Assembly (NCBI RefSeq): GCF_900299525.1
Contig: NZ_OMKA01000031.1
Span: 62,001-126,000 of the forward strand
Length of the DNA: 64,000 nucleotides
Origin: Aquimarina sp. Aq78
GTDB taxonomy: Bacteria > Bacteroidota > Bacteroidia > Flavobacteriales > Flavobacteriaceae
Direction of reading: 5' to 3'
Made by a program: the position numbers and the translations under genes
The notes under the pieces: model-generated
What the model saw: the letters and a program-made list of their open reading frames with translations, nothing else
What the model was told of the DNA's origin: nothing
Databases searched by the model: none
Part shown: positions 34,379 through 43,171 of the stretch, piece by piece
Numbering within the stretch: the stretch's first letter is position 1
Layout of the letters: each line of letters opens with the position of its first letter

Positions 34379-35446
34379 TTAAGCTACTGTTCCCTGGCAA
34401 CTACTTCCTGCTCCCGCCGTACATCCATAACAATGTTGCGAAATGATAATATTTCTGTCCTGAAGTAATTCTTCGTTATATTCACTTATATGTTTTACTT
34501 TACTTGCTACTTTAAGATCTAGCATCTGATTAAAATCACAATCATATAACCACCCATCCCAACTTATAGAGATGGTATTAGTACACATTATATTTGCTAC
34601 CGCATCTGGATTATACGCTTCTACCAAGGCATACATATAATCTTCATAATTTTCTGAAGCGATTAGGTAATCCAAAAACCTACTAATGGGTAAATTGGTA
34701 ATGGCAAAAAGATTATGAAATTGGATATTGAAATCTTCTAACAATGCCTTTTTAAAATCTTTCTCCATTGATGCCTGATCTCCCGGTAAAAATGCTCCCG
34801 AAGGATTGTATACCAAATCTAACCTCAAGCTACTGTCGGGCATACCGTATCCTCTGTCATTAAGCTCCTGAAGTGCTTTTATAGACTTGTCAAAAACACC
34901 ATTACCACGTTGCTTATCTGTTTTTCCTCTGGTCCAGTGAGGCATAGAAGAGACTACATGTACGTTATGTTTTTTGAAAAAATCAGGAAGGTCATGGTAT
35001 TTTTTATTTGCTCTAATTATAGTAAGATTACTACGCACAATAAAATCTTTGATTCCTGCTTTACTTGCTTCTTCTACAAACCATCTAAAGTTAGGATTCA
35101 TTTCTGGAGCTCCTCCGGTTAAGTCTAAGGTATGCGCACCAGTTTTTTTAATAACATCCAAGCATTGTTGCATGGTTTCTCTGGTCATAATTTCTTTACG
35201 ATCGGGGCCTGCATCCACATGACAATGTTCACAAACCTGATTGCACATATACCCTACATTAATCTGTAAAATTTCAAGCTTATTGGGGCGCAAGGTAGTA
35301 TGACCAATTTCTGCTATTTTATCAGCAAATCTGGGGAGTTCACCACTAGCAAAAATACCATTATTCAGGATTTCTAATTGCCTGTTAGCATTTGCTAACT
35401 GATCATTTCGCTTATGTAAAGATTGTTTTGTTTTAGCTTCTGACAT
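34379..35446 (-). CDS. arsS: Arsenosugar radical SAM protein ArsS
   Basis: The 355-residue radical SAM enzyme has the cluster motif CNQVCEHCHVDAGPDR (CxxxCxxC) near residue 69 and the SAM-binding TLDLTGGAPEMNP. The C-terminal Cys set is CYGCTAGAGSSCQG. These features match the ArsS family. ArsS is thought to attach a 5'-deoxyadenosyl group to dimethylarsenic to give the ribosyl arsenical precursor of arsenosugars. The N-terminal 45 residues are Lys/Asn-rich and probably flexible. It is followed within 18 bases by the rhodanese gene and preceded by the peroxidase-like gene. Confidence 0.93.
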   Translation of the reverse strand: MSEAKTKQSLHKRNDQLANANRQLEILNNGIFASGELPRFADKIAEIGHTTLRPNKLEILQINVGYMCNQVCEHCHVDAGPDRKEIMTRETMQQCLDVIKKTGAHTLDLTGGAPEMNPNFRWFVEEASKAGIKDFIVRSNLTIIRANKKYHDLPDFFKKHNVHVVSSMPHWTRGKTDKQRGNGVFDKSIKALQELNDRGYGMPDSSLRLDLVYNPSGAFLPGDQASMEKDFKKALLEDFNIQFHNLFAITNLPISRFLDYLIASENYEDYMYALVEAYNPDAVANIMCTNTISISWDGWLYDCDFNQMLDLKVASKVKHISEYNEELLQDRNIIISQHCYGCTAGAGSSCQGTVA

Positions 35447-35577
35447 CTTCCGTTCTTGGATTATATTTCTTTTGGGACTTATCTAATTTGGATTGATCTT
35501 TTTTGATTTCACTTAGTTCAAAAACAAGCCAGGATAAGTGGCTTATAAATTTTTGTTCCTGGTAAGACCAAATCTAC

Positions 35578-35943
35578 TTACATAGAAAGCTTATCATATT
35601 TGTTCATCATCTGTACTCCATGAACCAAAGTGGCACCACTTTCTATAGCAGCACCAGCATGTACAGCCTCCATCATTTCTTCTTTTGTAATCCCTCGTTG
35701 TAGCCCATCTTTGGTATAAGCATCTATACAGTAAGGGCATTTCACAACATGAGAAACAGCAAGTGCAATTAATGATTTTTCTCGGGCACTTAGTGCTCCT
35801 TCTTCAAAGACCTTACCGTAGTAATCAAAGAATTTGGTGCCTAATTCTTCACTCCATTCAGTGATTTTTCCAAATTTTCTTAAGTCGGCAGGATCATAAT
35901 ATGTTTTTGACATATGGGATTGTTTTTTTTGAGTTACAGACAT
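35578..35943 (-). CDS. Arsenosugar-associated AhpD/peroxidase-like protein
   Basis: The 121-residue protein has the carboxymuconolactone decarboxylase/AhpD fold with the redox CxxC-His motif: VKCPYCIDAYTKDGL, preceded by ALAVSHV. It belongs to the arsenosugar biosynthesis-associated peroxidase-like family, which is about 110 residues. An internal ATG at 35913 (MSKTYYDPADLRKF) gives a 111-residue form that matches family starts as I know them; I keep the longer frame as drawn. It likely reduces peroxides or thiols and heads the ars operon. Its stop is 131 bases upstream of the arsS start. Confidence 0.88.
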   Translation of the reverse strand: MSVTQKKQSHMSKTYYDPADLRKFGKITEWSEELGTKFFDYYGKVFEEGALSAREKSLIALAVSHVVKCPYCIDAYTKDGLQRGITKEEMMEAVHAGAAIESGATLVHGVQMMNKYDKLSM

Positions 35944-36194
35944 GCAATATTATGTCGTTGATGGTATGTTATACTTACATTAGAAATTATTTATTTCTTT
36001 AAAAAGTATGTAAATTCTTAAAGATATGTAAGATAAAAAACCCTAATTAATAAATGAACTATTTTTTTGGCAAAAATATAGGAATTACACTACAAACTAA
36101 TCACGATATTAATATTACGTTAAGAAAAAAGCTTAATTTAGGCGTTGAAGTTCGACAGTTCTTCTTTTAATACTATGAAGCCAAAATTGAAGCT

Positions 36195-37205
36195 ATGAGG
36201 AAAAAAGTAACCTTAAAACAACTTGCCAGAGAATTAAATCTTTCTATTTCTACAGTTTCAAAATCGTTAAAAAACGACTCAGAGATTAGTCAAAAGACAA
36301 TTACCAGAGTACATGAACTTGCAGATTTTTATAACTATAAACCAAATGCACTGGCGGTAAGTTTAAAGAGTAATAAAACCAAAACTATTGGAGTAATATT
36401 ACCCGAAATTCTCAATCATTTTTTTGCAAAAGTCCTTAATGGAATTGAACAGGAAGCTTCAGAAAATGGATACAAAATTGTGACTTGTATTACAAATGAG
36501 TCTTATAAAAAAGAAGTAGAATATGTAGAGATGTTAAACTATAGTAGCGTTGATGGTTTTATAGTATCACTAAGTCATGAAACACAAGTTCTTAATGAAT
36601 TCGAACATTTTAAAGAACTAAAAAGAGATAATGTGCCCATAGTAATGTTTGATAGAGTGACAGAAGAGATCGAATGTGATAAAGTGATTGTAGATGATAA
36701 ACAAGCTTCAAAAACAGCGGCGAAATATCTTATTGATACTGGTTGTAAAAAGATAGCCGTAATTACAACAATTGGAGGCCTAAGCGTAGCTAAGTTACGT
36801 TTAGAAGGGGCAAGAGAAGCTATAGGTGTTAATGATCCAGTATCCTTAATAGAATTGGTAGTGAAGGATTCTAATACTAATGAACAAGAAATAGAGAAAT
36901 TTCTTAAGAACAATGATATTGATGCGGTTCTTGGATTAGATGAGACGGCTGCTGCTATTACTATAAATATGTCACATAAGTTAGGATACAAAATTCCTGA
37001 GGATATTTCGGTTATTGGATTTACCGATGGTTTGTTGTCTAAATATTCGTACCCAAAACTTACAACTGTTTCTCAACATGCCGAGGACTTAGGAGTAAAA
37101 GCTGCTCAGATTTTAGTGAACCAACTGGATGATTTTGTTGAAAATTATAAGACAAATACCGAGATCGTCAAAACATCTTTAATTTTAAGAGATTCTACCC
37201 ATTAA
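36195..37205 (+). CDS. LacI-family transcriptional regulator
   Basis: The 336-residue protein has the LacI DNA-binding helix-turn-helix at the N-terminus (VTLKQLARELNLSISTVSKS). A hinge follows (ELADFYNYKPNALAVSLKSN), then a periplasmic-binding-protein-like effector domain of which IGVILPEILNHFFAKVLNG is part. LacI proteins usually repress sugar-use genes. It is divergent from the ars operon and 34 bases upstream of the glycerol-3-phosphate dehydrogenase gene, so it could control that gene, the ars promoter, or both. No consensus LacI operator was found; AT-rich ATGTAA repeats lie in the 250-base divergent region. Confidence 0.9.
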   Translation: MRKKVTLKQLARELNLSISTVSKSLKNDSEISQKTITRVHELADFYNYKPNALAVSLKSNKTKTIGVILPEILNHFFAKVLNGIEQEASENGYKIVTCITNESYKKEVEYVEMLNYSSVDGFIVSLSHETQVLNEFEHFKELKRDNVPIVMFDRVTEEIECDKVIVDDKQASKTAAKYLIDTGCKKIAVITTIGGLSVAKLRLEGAREAIGVNDPVSLIELVVKDSNTNEQEIEKFLKNNDIDAVLGLDETAAAITINMSHKLGYKIPEDISVIGFTDGLLSKYSYPKLTTVSQHAEDLGVKAAQILVNQLDDFVENYKTNTEIVKTSLILRDSTH

Positions 37206-37239
37206 AATATAAGCAGAGGCAAACATCTAAACAATTATA

Positions 37240-38943
37240 GTGAACAAAGATAAGGGTGTCGCAAAAGAAGAAAATTCGATTAGATTTTCAGTTTTAGATC
37301 GTGATATGCAGTTGCGAAATGCAAAAAACGAAACGTACGATCTTGTTGTGATCGGAGGAGGAGTTACAGGAGCAGGAACTGCTTTAGATGCTGCTTCTAG
37401 AGGTTTAAAGGTGTGCCTGGTAGAGAAAAATGATTTTGCCTCGGGTACCAGTAATAAATCTACTAAACTTATTCATGGAGGACTTAGGTATCTAAAACAA
37501 ATGGAAATAGGCCTGGTTAAAGAATCAGGAAGTGAACGGGCAATAGTACATAAATTAGCTCCACATTTGGTGATGCCAGAAAAGATGTTACTTCCCATTA
37601 TCGAAGGGGGCACGTATGGTAAGATTATGGCATCTATAGGATTAAAAATCTATGATTTTTTGGCTAATGTAGAAGGTGATGATAAACGAAAAATGCTTAG
37701 CGCACAAGAGACATTAAATAAAGAACCTTTACTTAGTAAAGAAGGACTTACAGGAGGAGGGTATTATGCAGAATATAGGACAGATGATGCAAGACTTACT
37801 ATAGAGTTACTAAAAAAGGCAGCTTCTTTTGGTGCTAATAGTATCAATTATTGTGAAATGACTTCTTTTAATTATGATGAAGAAGGTAAGATTAGAAGCC
37901 TAAAATGCACAGATCATAATACGAAGAAAAGTTTTTCAATTCGATCTAGAAATTATGTTTCGGCAGCAGGACCTTGGGTAGATTTGCTACGAGAAAAAGA
38001 TCACTCGATGAGTAGTAAGCATTTACATTTAACCAAAGGTGTTCATCTTGTTTTCTCAAGAGAACGGTTTCCTCTTACACAATCTATTTACTTTGATGTC
38101 CCAGACGGAAGGATGATTTTTGCGATCCCTCGAGGAAGAGCAACTTATGTAGGAACTACAGATACAAATTATAATGCAAACCTTAATCGGGTAGTTGCTA
38201 CAAAAGAAGATGCAGGATATTTGCTGAAAGCTGTAAATCATATGTTTCCAGGTTTGAAACTTACCAGAGATGATATTGAGTCGAATTGGGCAGGAATACG
38301 ACCTTTGATTCATGAGGATGGTAAAGACCCTTCAGAATTATCTAGAAAAGACGAAATCTTTGTGTCAAAAACAGGATTGATTTCTATAGCAGGAGGAAAA
38401 CTTACCGGATATCGTAAAATGGCACAACGTGTAATCGATACGGTACTTAAAACCATGAGTGATAAAACGAGCAGTAAGTTTTCTGAATCACATACCCAGA
38501 AAATACCGCTAACCAGTACACCTCTTAAAGACACCGAAGAAGTACATGCATACCAGCATAAGATTACCCAACAACTCAAAGCTTTAAAAATAGAGGATTC
38601 CTATTATGGTTGGTACCTTACTTCGACTTATGGCAAACAAGCAGATATCATTATTGGTAAGGTAAATTATTTTCTTAATGATGAGGTAGCAGAACGATTG
38701 ATACGGGCAGAGCTATGGTATTGTGTGCATTACGAAATGACTAATAGCTTAGCAGATTTCTTTGTGAGAAGAACAGGAAGACTCTATTTTGATATTAATA
38801 GTGTTCATAAATATCGATTATTGATTCAAGAAGATATTGTTGAATATTTAAACTGGGATGAAATTCGTATCGAAACCGAAAACAGATATCTTGATTTGTT
38901 ATTACAGGATGCTACTACTTATTATGAAAAAGAATTTGTGTAA
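37240..38943 (+). CDS. glpD: Glycerol-3-phosphate dehydrogenase (FAD-dependent)
   Basis: The 567-residue flavoenzyme has the FAD motif DLVVIGGGVTGAGTALDAAS near residue 28, STKLIHGGLRYLKQ, EYRTDDARLT, and the C-terminal GlpD domain with ESNWAGIRPLI. It oxidises glycerol-3-phosphate to dihydroxyacetone phosphate and passes electrons to quinone. It starts with GTG at 37240, supported by the spacing to the regulator gene 34 bases before. Its location beside the ars genes may be relevant, since arsenosugars carry a glycerol aglycone; that is speculation. It converges with the PAP2 gene six bases after its stop. Confidence 0.93.
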   Translation: MNKDKGVAKEENSIRFSVLDRDMQLRNAKNETYDLVVIGGGVTGAGTALDAASRGLKVCLVEKNDFASGTSNKSTKLIHGGLRYLKQMEIGLVKESGSERAIVHKLAPHLVMPEKMLLPIIEGGTYGKIMASIGLKIYDFLANVEGDDKRKMLSAQETLNKEPLLSKEGLTGGGYYAEYRTDDARLTIELLKKAASFGANSINYCEMTSFNYDEEGKIRSLKCTDHNTKKSFSIRSRNYVSAAGPWVDLLREKDHSMSSKHLHLTKGVHLVFSRERFPLTQSIYFDVPDGRMIFAIPRGRATYVGTTDTNYNANLNRVVATKEDAGYLLKAVNHMFPGLKLTRDDIESNWAGIRPLIHEDGKDPSELSRKDEIFVSKTGLISIAGGKLTGYRKMAQRVIDTVLKTMSDKTSSKFSESHTQKIPLTSTPLKDTEEVHAYQHKITQQLKALKIEDSYYGWYLTSTYGKQADIIIGKVNYFLNDEVAERLIRAELWYCVHYEMTNSLADFFVRRTGRLYFDINSVHKYRLLIQEDIVEYLNWDEIRIETENRYLDLLLQDATTYYEKEFV

Positions 38944-38949
38944 AATAGG

Positions 38950-39831
38950 TTAAAACCTACCAACAACGCCTATTTGCCCTACACCTACTCGTAAATTCCA
39001 TCGAATTTTTTGTTTTTTAGAGCCAAAAGCATAACGTTTATCCTTCTTTAGATAATTATCAACACTGTCAACAATAAATACACTCATTACTAACCCAAGT
39101 GTTACGTCGGTCAACCAATGTGCACCATCCCACAATCGCGAAACTGGAGTGATCAGGCCTAGAGCATAAATTCCACCCTTCACAAATAAGTTATCAAATT
39201 GTTTAGCAAATGCATGTGCTGTAGTAAACGCCAAAATTGCATGCCCAGAGGGAAAGGAGTGATATCCAGCTTCATTAGACCAAAAACGGAAACTTAAGTT
39301 TCCTTCACCTTCTAGTGGTCGTGCACGACCCACAGCAGTTTTACCTAATGTTTGAAGAAGTCCTCCTGCAGTTGCAGATGCAATAAGAAGAACGCCAGTT
39401 CGTCTGATTTTTTCATTTTTTGTAATAAGTCCTAAAGCATAAACGCTAGTCGTTAAACCATAGTTTAATAGAGGTTTCCCAAATCTAAAACCAGCTTCTT
39501 TTATAAGATCAGGAACCCCATCTCCTTGTTTTGTGAATACCTCGTCGGCAGGCTCATCTACTGCCAAAAGAATAGCATTCCCGGCGATAACTCCACCAAA
39601 GGTTAGCCAGTCTTTTTCTTTCCACCTTAATGGACTTGTGTAAACATGTTTTACACCACCATAAACAGACACACCATCATGCTTTATCATTTGCCAGGTG
39701 GTCATTTTATGTTGAGTGTCTAGTGTGTCACTAACATTTTGAGAATCTTGCACATCTTGAGAATCCTGAGAATGAATTGTGAAAGTAGAAATAAGTAAAA
39801 TGCAGATTAACAGAGTTTTAGTGGGCGTCAT
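38950..39831 (-). CDS. PAP2-family phosphatase, secreted
   Basis: The 293-residue protein has a signal peptide (cleavage after TIHSQ). A Gln/Asp-rich linker follows (DSQDVQDSQNVSDT), then several hydrophobic segments with the three PAP2 motifs. These are KTAVGRARP (KxxxxxxRP), SFPSGHAILAFTTAHAF (PSGH) and SRLWDGAHWLTDVTLG (SRxxxxxHxxxD). It should remove phosphate from lipid or undecaprenyl-type phosphates at the outer side of the inner membrane. The His in PSGH and the His in SRLWDGAHWLTD are the catalytic residues. Convergent with glpD, with no obvious functional link. Confidence 0.9.
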   Translation of the reverse strand: MTPTKTLLICILLISTFTIHSQDSQDVQDSQNVSDTLDTQHKMTTWQMIKHDGVSVYGGVKHVYTSPLRWKEKDWLTFGGVIAGNAILLAVDEPADEVFTKQGDGVPDLIKEAGFRFGKPLLNYGLTTSVYALGLITKNEKIRRTGVLLIASATAGGLLQTLGKTAVGRARPLEGEGNLSFRFWSNEAGYHSFPSGHAILAFTTAHAFAKQFDNLFVKGGIYALGLITPVSRLWDGAHWLTDVTLGLVMSVFIVDSVDNYLKKDKRYAFGSKKQKIRWNLRVGVGQIGVVGRF

Positions 39832-39929
39832 AGTAGAAATTTGCTATGCAAAAATAGTAACTTATTCATAATAATCATATGACCAGAACTATTTAAACAA
39901 AAAAAGAGTTGTGATGCAAGGATAAAAAC

Positions 39930-40814
39930 TTAAGTTTTTTGTAGATACATTTTTTGAAATTGAGAAGGAGACATACCGCTTTTTTGTTTAAATAATTTTG
40001 AAAAATGAGAATAATCATCATACCCTAAATCCCAGGCGATCTCTGTTAAATTATTTTCAGAATATAAAATTTGTCTTTTAGCTTCCAGAATAACTCTTTC
40101 TAAAATAAGATCTGTTGTCGTTTTTCCGACGGTCTCTTTACATATTCGATTTAGATGCTTTACACTTATATTCATAGTTTCTGCATATGCAATAGCAGAT
40201 TTTTCCCTCTTATATTTTTCCTCAATCAATTGCTCAAACTTATGTAGTTTCATCGTAAGATTTTTAGAGTTTATCAGATCTTCAAAATTATCCTTTAGAA
40301 CAAGACGTGATAATTCTATATAAATTAAATCAATAAGATTAACTAGTTTCTGTTTTTTTAATAATGCGTTAGATCGAGATTCATTTAAAATAGAAACAAA
40401 AAGAGGCTCAATCAATACCTGTGTTTTTTTATCCAGATAGATACAGGGAGAGTTTTGATTTGAGAAAAAAAACGGAAATATAGAAAGGTTTTTATTTTGA
40501 CATATTGCTTCATAAAATTCTTTAGAATGAAAAATAATATACCCTTTACCTTTTGTAGTAAATTTCCAAAAATGTGTCTGGCCAGGCCTTAAAAGAAAAA
40601 CACTACCGGGTTTAATTTGATAGGATTCAAAATCAATTTCGTGAACTCCTGTTCCTTCAATAAACAAAACAGAAAGATAAAAATTATGCTTGTGTGGATG
40701 TGATATTATATCTCGATTATTTAATAAATGAGTTGTAAAGTCATTTGCATAAAAATTTTCAATGCTTCCGGTATCGTGAAATTGTGTAATATCTAAAATA
40801 GGAAGATTCGTCAT
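39930..40814 (-). CDS. AraC-family transcriptional regulator
   Basis: The 294-residue protein has an N-terminal cupin-like sensor domain (about residues 20-130, with HPHKHNFYLSVLFIEGTGVH). A C-terminal AraC double helix-turn-helix (about residues 195-292) contains IAWDLGYDDYSHFSKLFKQKSGMSPSQF, split as IAWDLGYDDYSHFSKLF plus KQKSGMSPSQF. No membrane part, so it likely senses a cytoplasmic metabolite. It is divergent from the DUF983 gene, with 95 bases between the starts. Two TATACAAAT repeats lie in that gap. Confidence 0.9.
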   Translation of the reverse strand: MTNLPILDITQFHDTGSIENFYANDFTTHLLNNRDIISHPHKHNFYLSVLFIEGTGVHEIDFESYQIKPGSVFLLRPGQTHFWKFTTKGKGYIIFHSKEFYEAICQNKNLSIFPFFFSNQNSPCIYLDKKTQVLIEPLFVSILNESRSNALLKKQKLVNLIDLIYIELSRLVLKDNFEDLINSKNLTMKLHKFEQLIEEKYKREKSAIAYAETMNISVKHLNRICKETVGKTTTDLILERVILEAKRQILYSENNLTEIAWDLGYDDYSHFSKLFKQKSGMSPSQFQKMYLQKT

Positions 40815-40833
40815 ATGTCAATAATGTCTTAAT

Positions 40834-40870
40834 TATACAAATAAAAGTGTAAATAATAAAATATACAAAT
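40834..40870. promoter_or_regulatory. Direct repeats in a divergent promoter region
   Basis: TATACAAAT occurs at 40834-40842 and 40862-40870, 28 bases apart, between divergent AraC and DUF983 genes. The spacing is like that of AraC-family half sites. Confidence 0.35.
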
Positions 40871-40909
40871 GCTGAAATATCTATATTTTGCAGTAAAAAT
40901 AATAGTTTT

Positions 40910-41323
40910 ATGAAAACTGTGGTAAATATCTTAAAGGGAAAATGTTCAAAGTGTGAAGAAGGAGATATTTTTATTAAAAAAAGAGGGGTGTTCGCATTGC
41001 AATTGCCTAAAATGAATGAGAAATGTCCACATTGCAATCATAAATTTTTGATTGAACCAGGTTACTTTTACGGAGCAATGTATGTGAGTTATGGTTTAAC
41101 TGTTGCCGAAGGGATTGCAATTTATTTGTTAAGCAGTTTTTTTATAACAAAGCCAATTCACTTCTTTATTATTTTATCTGTCAGTGCAATATTGCTGAGT
41201 ACTACAAACTATAAATATGCCAGAATATTTTGGATATATTTGTTTACCAGAAAAACAAAAAAAGAGTCAGAATTAACTAATTTAGTTGTTCAAGAAGGTA
41301 CAAAAGAAACAGAATTACCGTAA
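40910..41323 (+). CDS. DUF983 membrane protein with Cys4 motif
   Basis: The 137-residue protein has an N-terminal zinc-ribbon-like pair (CSKCEEG and CPHCNHKF). Two predicted membrane segments follow (YVSYGLTVAEGIAIYLLSSF and FFIILSVSAILLS). This is the DUF983 family, about 120-140 residues, of unknown function and common in Bacteroidota. The C-terminus is Lys-rich. It lies 11 bases before the next AraC gene and probably shares its transcript. A start at 40910 is supported by the AraC divergence and a nearby TATTTTG box. Confidence 0.88.
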   Translation: MKTVVNILKGKCSKCEEGDIFIKKRGVFALQLPKMNEKCPHCNHKFLIEPGYFYGAMYVSYGLTVAEGIAIYLLSSFFITKPIHFFIILSVSAILLSTTNYKYARIFWIYLFTRKTKKESELTNLVVQEGTKETELP

Positions 41324-41334
41324 CTATACTTTAT

Positions 41335-42159
41335 ATGATATTTTTAGGAAACATAAAGGAGTATCTTCAATTAGAAACAATCAATAGTCAAAATAGTAAA
41401 ATACTAAATGAAACTATAGAAAGTAGTTTGACTATTCTGTGGTTTGAATCAGATCAAAATGAACTCATAATTGATGGAAAGAAGCAAGTATTCTCTAAGA
41501 ATGAAATTGTTTTCTTAACAGAGTTTCACAATGTAGTAATCAAAAATATTGAATGTATTAGATTTTTAAGATTTAATAGGCCTTTCTATTGTATTCTAGA
41601 TCATGATACAGAAGTAGGTTGTAAGGGTATTTTATTCTTTGGAGCATCACAATTACCAATCATTCAAATTCCAGACGAAGAATTAGACAAATTTGAGACG
41701 TTATGGAAAATGTTTACTATAGAGATGCAATCTAATGATAGTTTGCAAATAGAGATGTTGCAAATGATGCTTAAACGATACTTGATTCTATGTGCCAGAA
41801 TTTATAAGTCAAAAGAGAATTTTCCCAATGAAAAAGCAGATTCTGATATTGTAAGAGAGTTTAATTTTTTGGTAGAACAACACTTCAAGACAAAGCATCA
41901 TGTATCTGAGTATGCCGAGTTGTTGTACAAGTCTCCAAAGACATTGTCTAATATTTTTTCAAAGATGGGTTCCAAAACGCCTTTGCAATATATACAAGAT
42001 CGTAAAATGCTGGAAGCAAGAAGACTTTTGCATTATACAAATATGCAGATAAAAGAAATCGCTTATGAAATCGGATATGAGGACGTACAGGCATTCAGTA
42101 GATTTTTTAAAAATCAGGAAGGGATTTCTCCTTCAGAATTCAAAGGAAAAGTAAGCTAG
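41335..42159 (+). CDS. AraC-family transcriptional regulator
   Basis: The 274-residue protein has an N-terminal cupin-like domain (about residues 20-110, SLTILWFESDQNELIIDGKK) and a C-terminal AraC DNA-binding domain (about residues 175-272). The latter shows YIQDRKMLEARRLLHY and IKEIAYEIGYEDVQAFSRFF. It is the same family as the gene at 39930 but not a close copy. It follows the DUF983 gene by 11 bases and precedes the isochorismatase-like gene by about 100 bases, which it may control. No inducer is apparent. Confidence 0.9.
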   Translation: MIFLGNIKEYLQLETINSQNSKILNETIESSLTILWFESDQNELIIDGKKQVFSKNEIVFLTEFHNVVIKNIECIRFLRFNRPFYCILDHDTEVGCKGILFFGASQLPIIQIPDEELDKFETLWKMFTIEMQSNDSLQIEMLQMMLKRYLILCARIYKSKENFPNEKADSDIVREFNFLVEQHFKTKHHVSEYAELLYKSPKTLSNIFSKMGSKTPLQYIQDRKMLEARRLLHYTNMQIKEIAYEIGYEDVQAFSRFFKNQEGISPSEFKGKVS

Positions 42160-42260
42160 GAAAAATTGCCAACACTTCGGGAATAGTTACCTAACAAGAA
42201 CCTGCTTCTCTACACCATCTTTGCATTGTCAAATTGAGTATTAATCTAAAGAATAAGACA

Positions 42261-42992
42261 ATGAAAAATTTAGTAATAATAGTAACTTTAATCATATCAG
42301 GTCTAACAAGTGTGTATGCACAATTACCTGATCCCGGATTTACTGTAGATCAAAATACAGCAATCGTAATTACAGATCCCCAAAACGATTTTTTAAGCCC
42401 TAATGGTGTAACCTGGGGAGTAGTAGGAGAAAGTGTTACCGCAAATAATACTGTTGATAATATCGAAGCATTATTTAAGGTAGCCCAACAAAAAAACATT
42501 ACTGTTTTTGTTTCTCCACATTATTATTATCCTCATGATCATACCTGGAAAATAGAAGGAGCATTAGAAGCATTAATGCATAAAATCAATATGTTTGATA
42601 GAAAAGATGCATTATCTACAGAAGGTTTTGAAGGTTCTGGAGCAGACTGGTTGGATAAATACAAAAAATACATTAAAAAGGATAATGTGATTGTAACAAG
42701 CCCTCACAAAGTATATGGACCAGAATCCAACGATTTGGCTTTACAATTACGCAAACATGGGTATAGTAAAGTAATATTGGCAGGTATGTCTGCAAACCTT
42801 TGTACAGAATCCCATATGAGAGATCTTATTGAATCTGGTTTTGATGTTGCTGTAGTAAAAGATGCAACCGCAGGAGCTATTTTGCCAGGTCTAAATGCTT
42901 ATGAGGCAGCAGTAGTAAACTTTCAAATGATAGCTAGTCATGTTTTTACAACCAAAGATATCGTTAAAGAAATAGGTGCTTCTAAGCAATAA
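42261..42992 (+). CDS. Secreted isochorismatase-family hydrolase
   Basis: I use the ATG at 42261 (243 residues), which gives a signal peptide (cleavage after TSVYA-Q). An in-frame TTG at 42234 would prepend nine residues. The mature domain is a cysteine hydrolase: IVITDPQNDFLSP with the Asp, the Lys in VTSPHKVYG, and the Cys in LAGMSANLCTESH. The family includes isochorismatases, nicotinamidases and N-carbamoylases; the SANLCTES pattern fits the exported isochorismatase-like group. It is closed by a strong terminator. Substrate unknown. Confidence 0.88.
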   Translation: MKNLVIIVTLIISGLTSVYAQLPDPGFTVDQNTAIVITDPQNDFLSPNGVTWGVVGESVTANNTVDNIEALFKVAQQKNITVFVSPHYYYPHDHTWKIEGALEALMHKINMFDRKDALSTEGFEGSGADWLDKYKKYIKKDNVIVTSPHKVYGPESNDLALQLRKHGYSKVILAGMSANLCTESHMRDLIESGFDVAVVKDATAGAILPGLNAYEAAVVNFQMIASHVFTTKDIVKEIGASKQ

Positions 42993-43059
42993 ACTGTAGG
43001 ATTATAAAAAAAAATGAAATGTGATTATTTCATGATTGATGATTGATTTTTTATGATAG

Positions 43060-43091
43060 AAACGCTTGTGAATGATTATTCGCAAGCGTTT
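43060..43091 (+). terminator. Intrinsic terminator
   Basis: A 14-bp stem (AAACGCTTGTGAAT, 43060-43073, with ATTCGCAAGCGTTT, 43078-43091, one G-U) and a 4-base loop, followed by ATTTTTTT. It ends the isochorismatase-like transcript. Confidence 0.9.
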
Positions 43092-43171
43092 ATTTTTTTA
43101 AAAGAGTTTTATTATTAGAAAACAAATGGTGGTTCTTTAAAATCTTATCAAATAATTCTTACTTTGGATGT

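Noticed and set aside
42183..42230. CATCTTTG near 42220 as a promoter for the isochorismatase gene
   Set aside because: The box lacks the TA and no -33 TTTG is at the right distance, so I did not annotate it.
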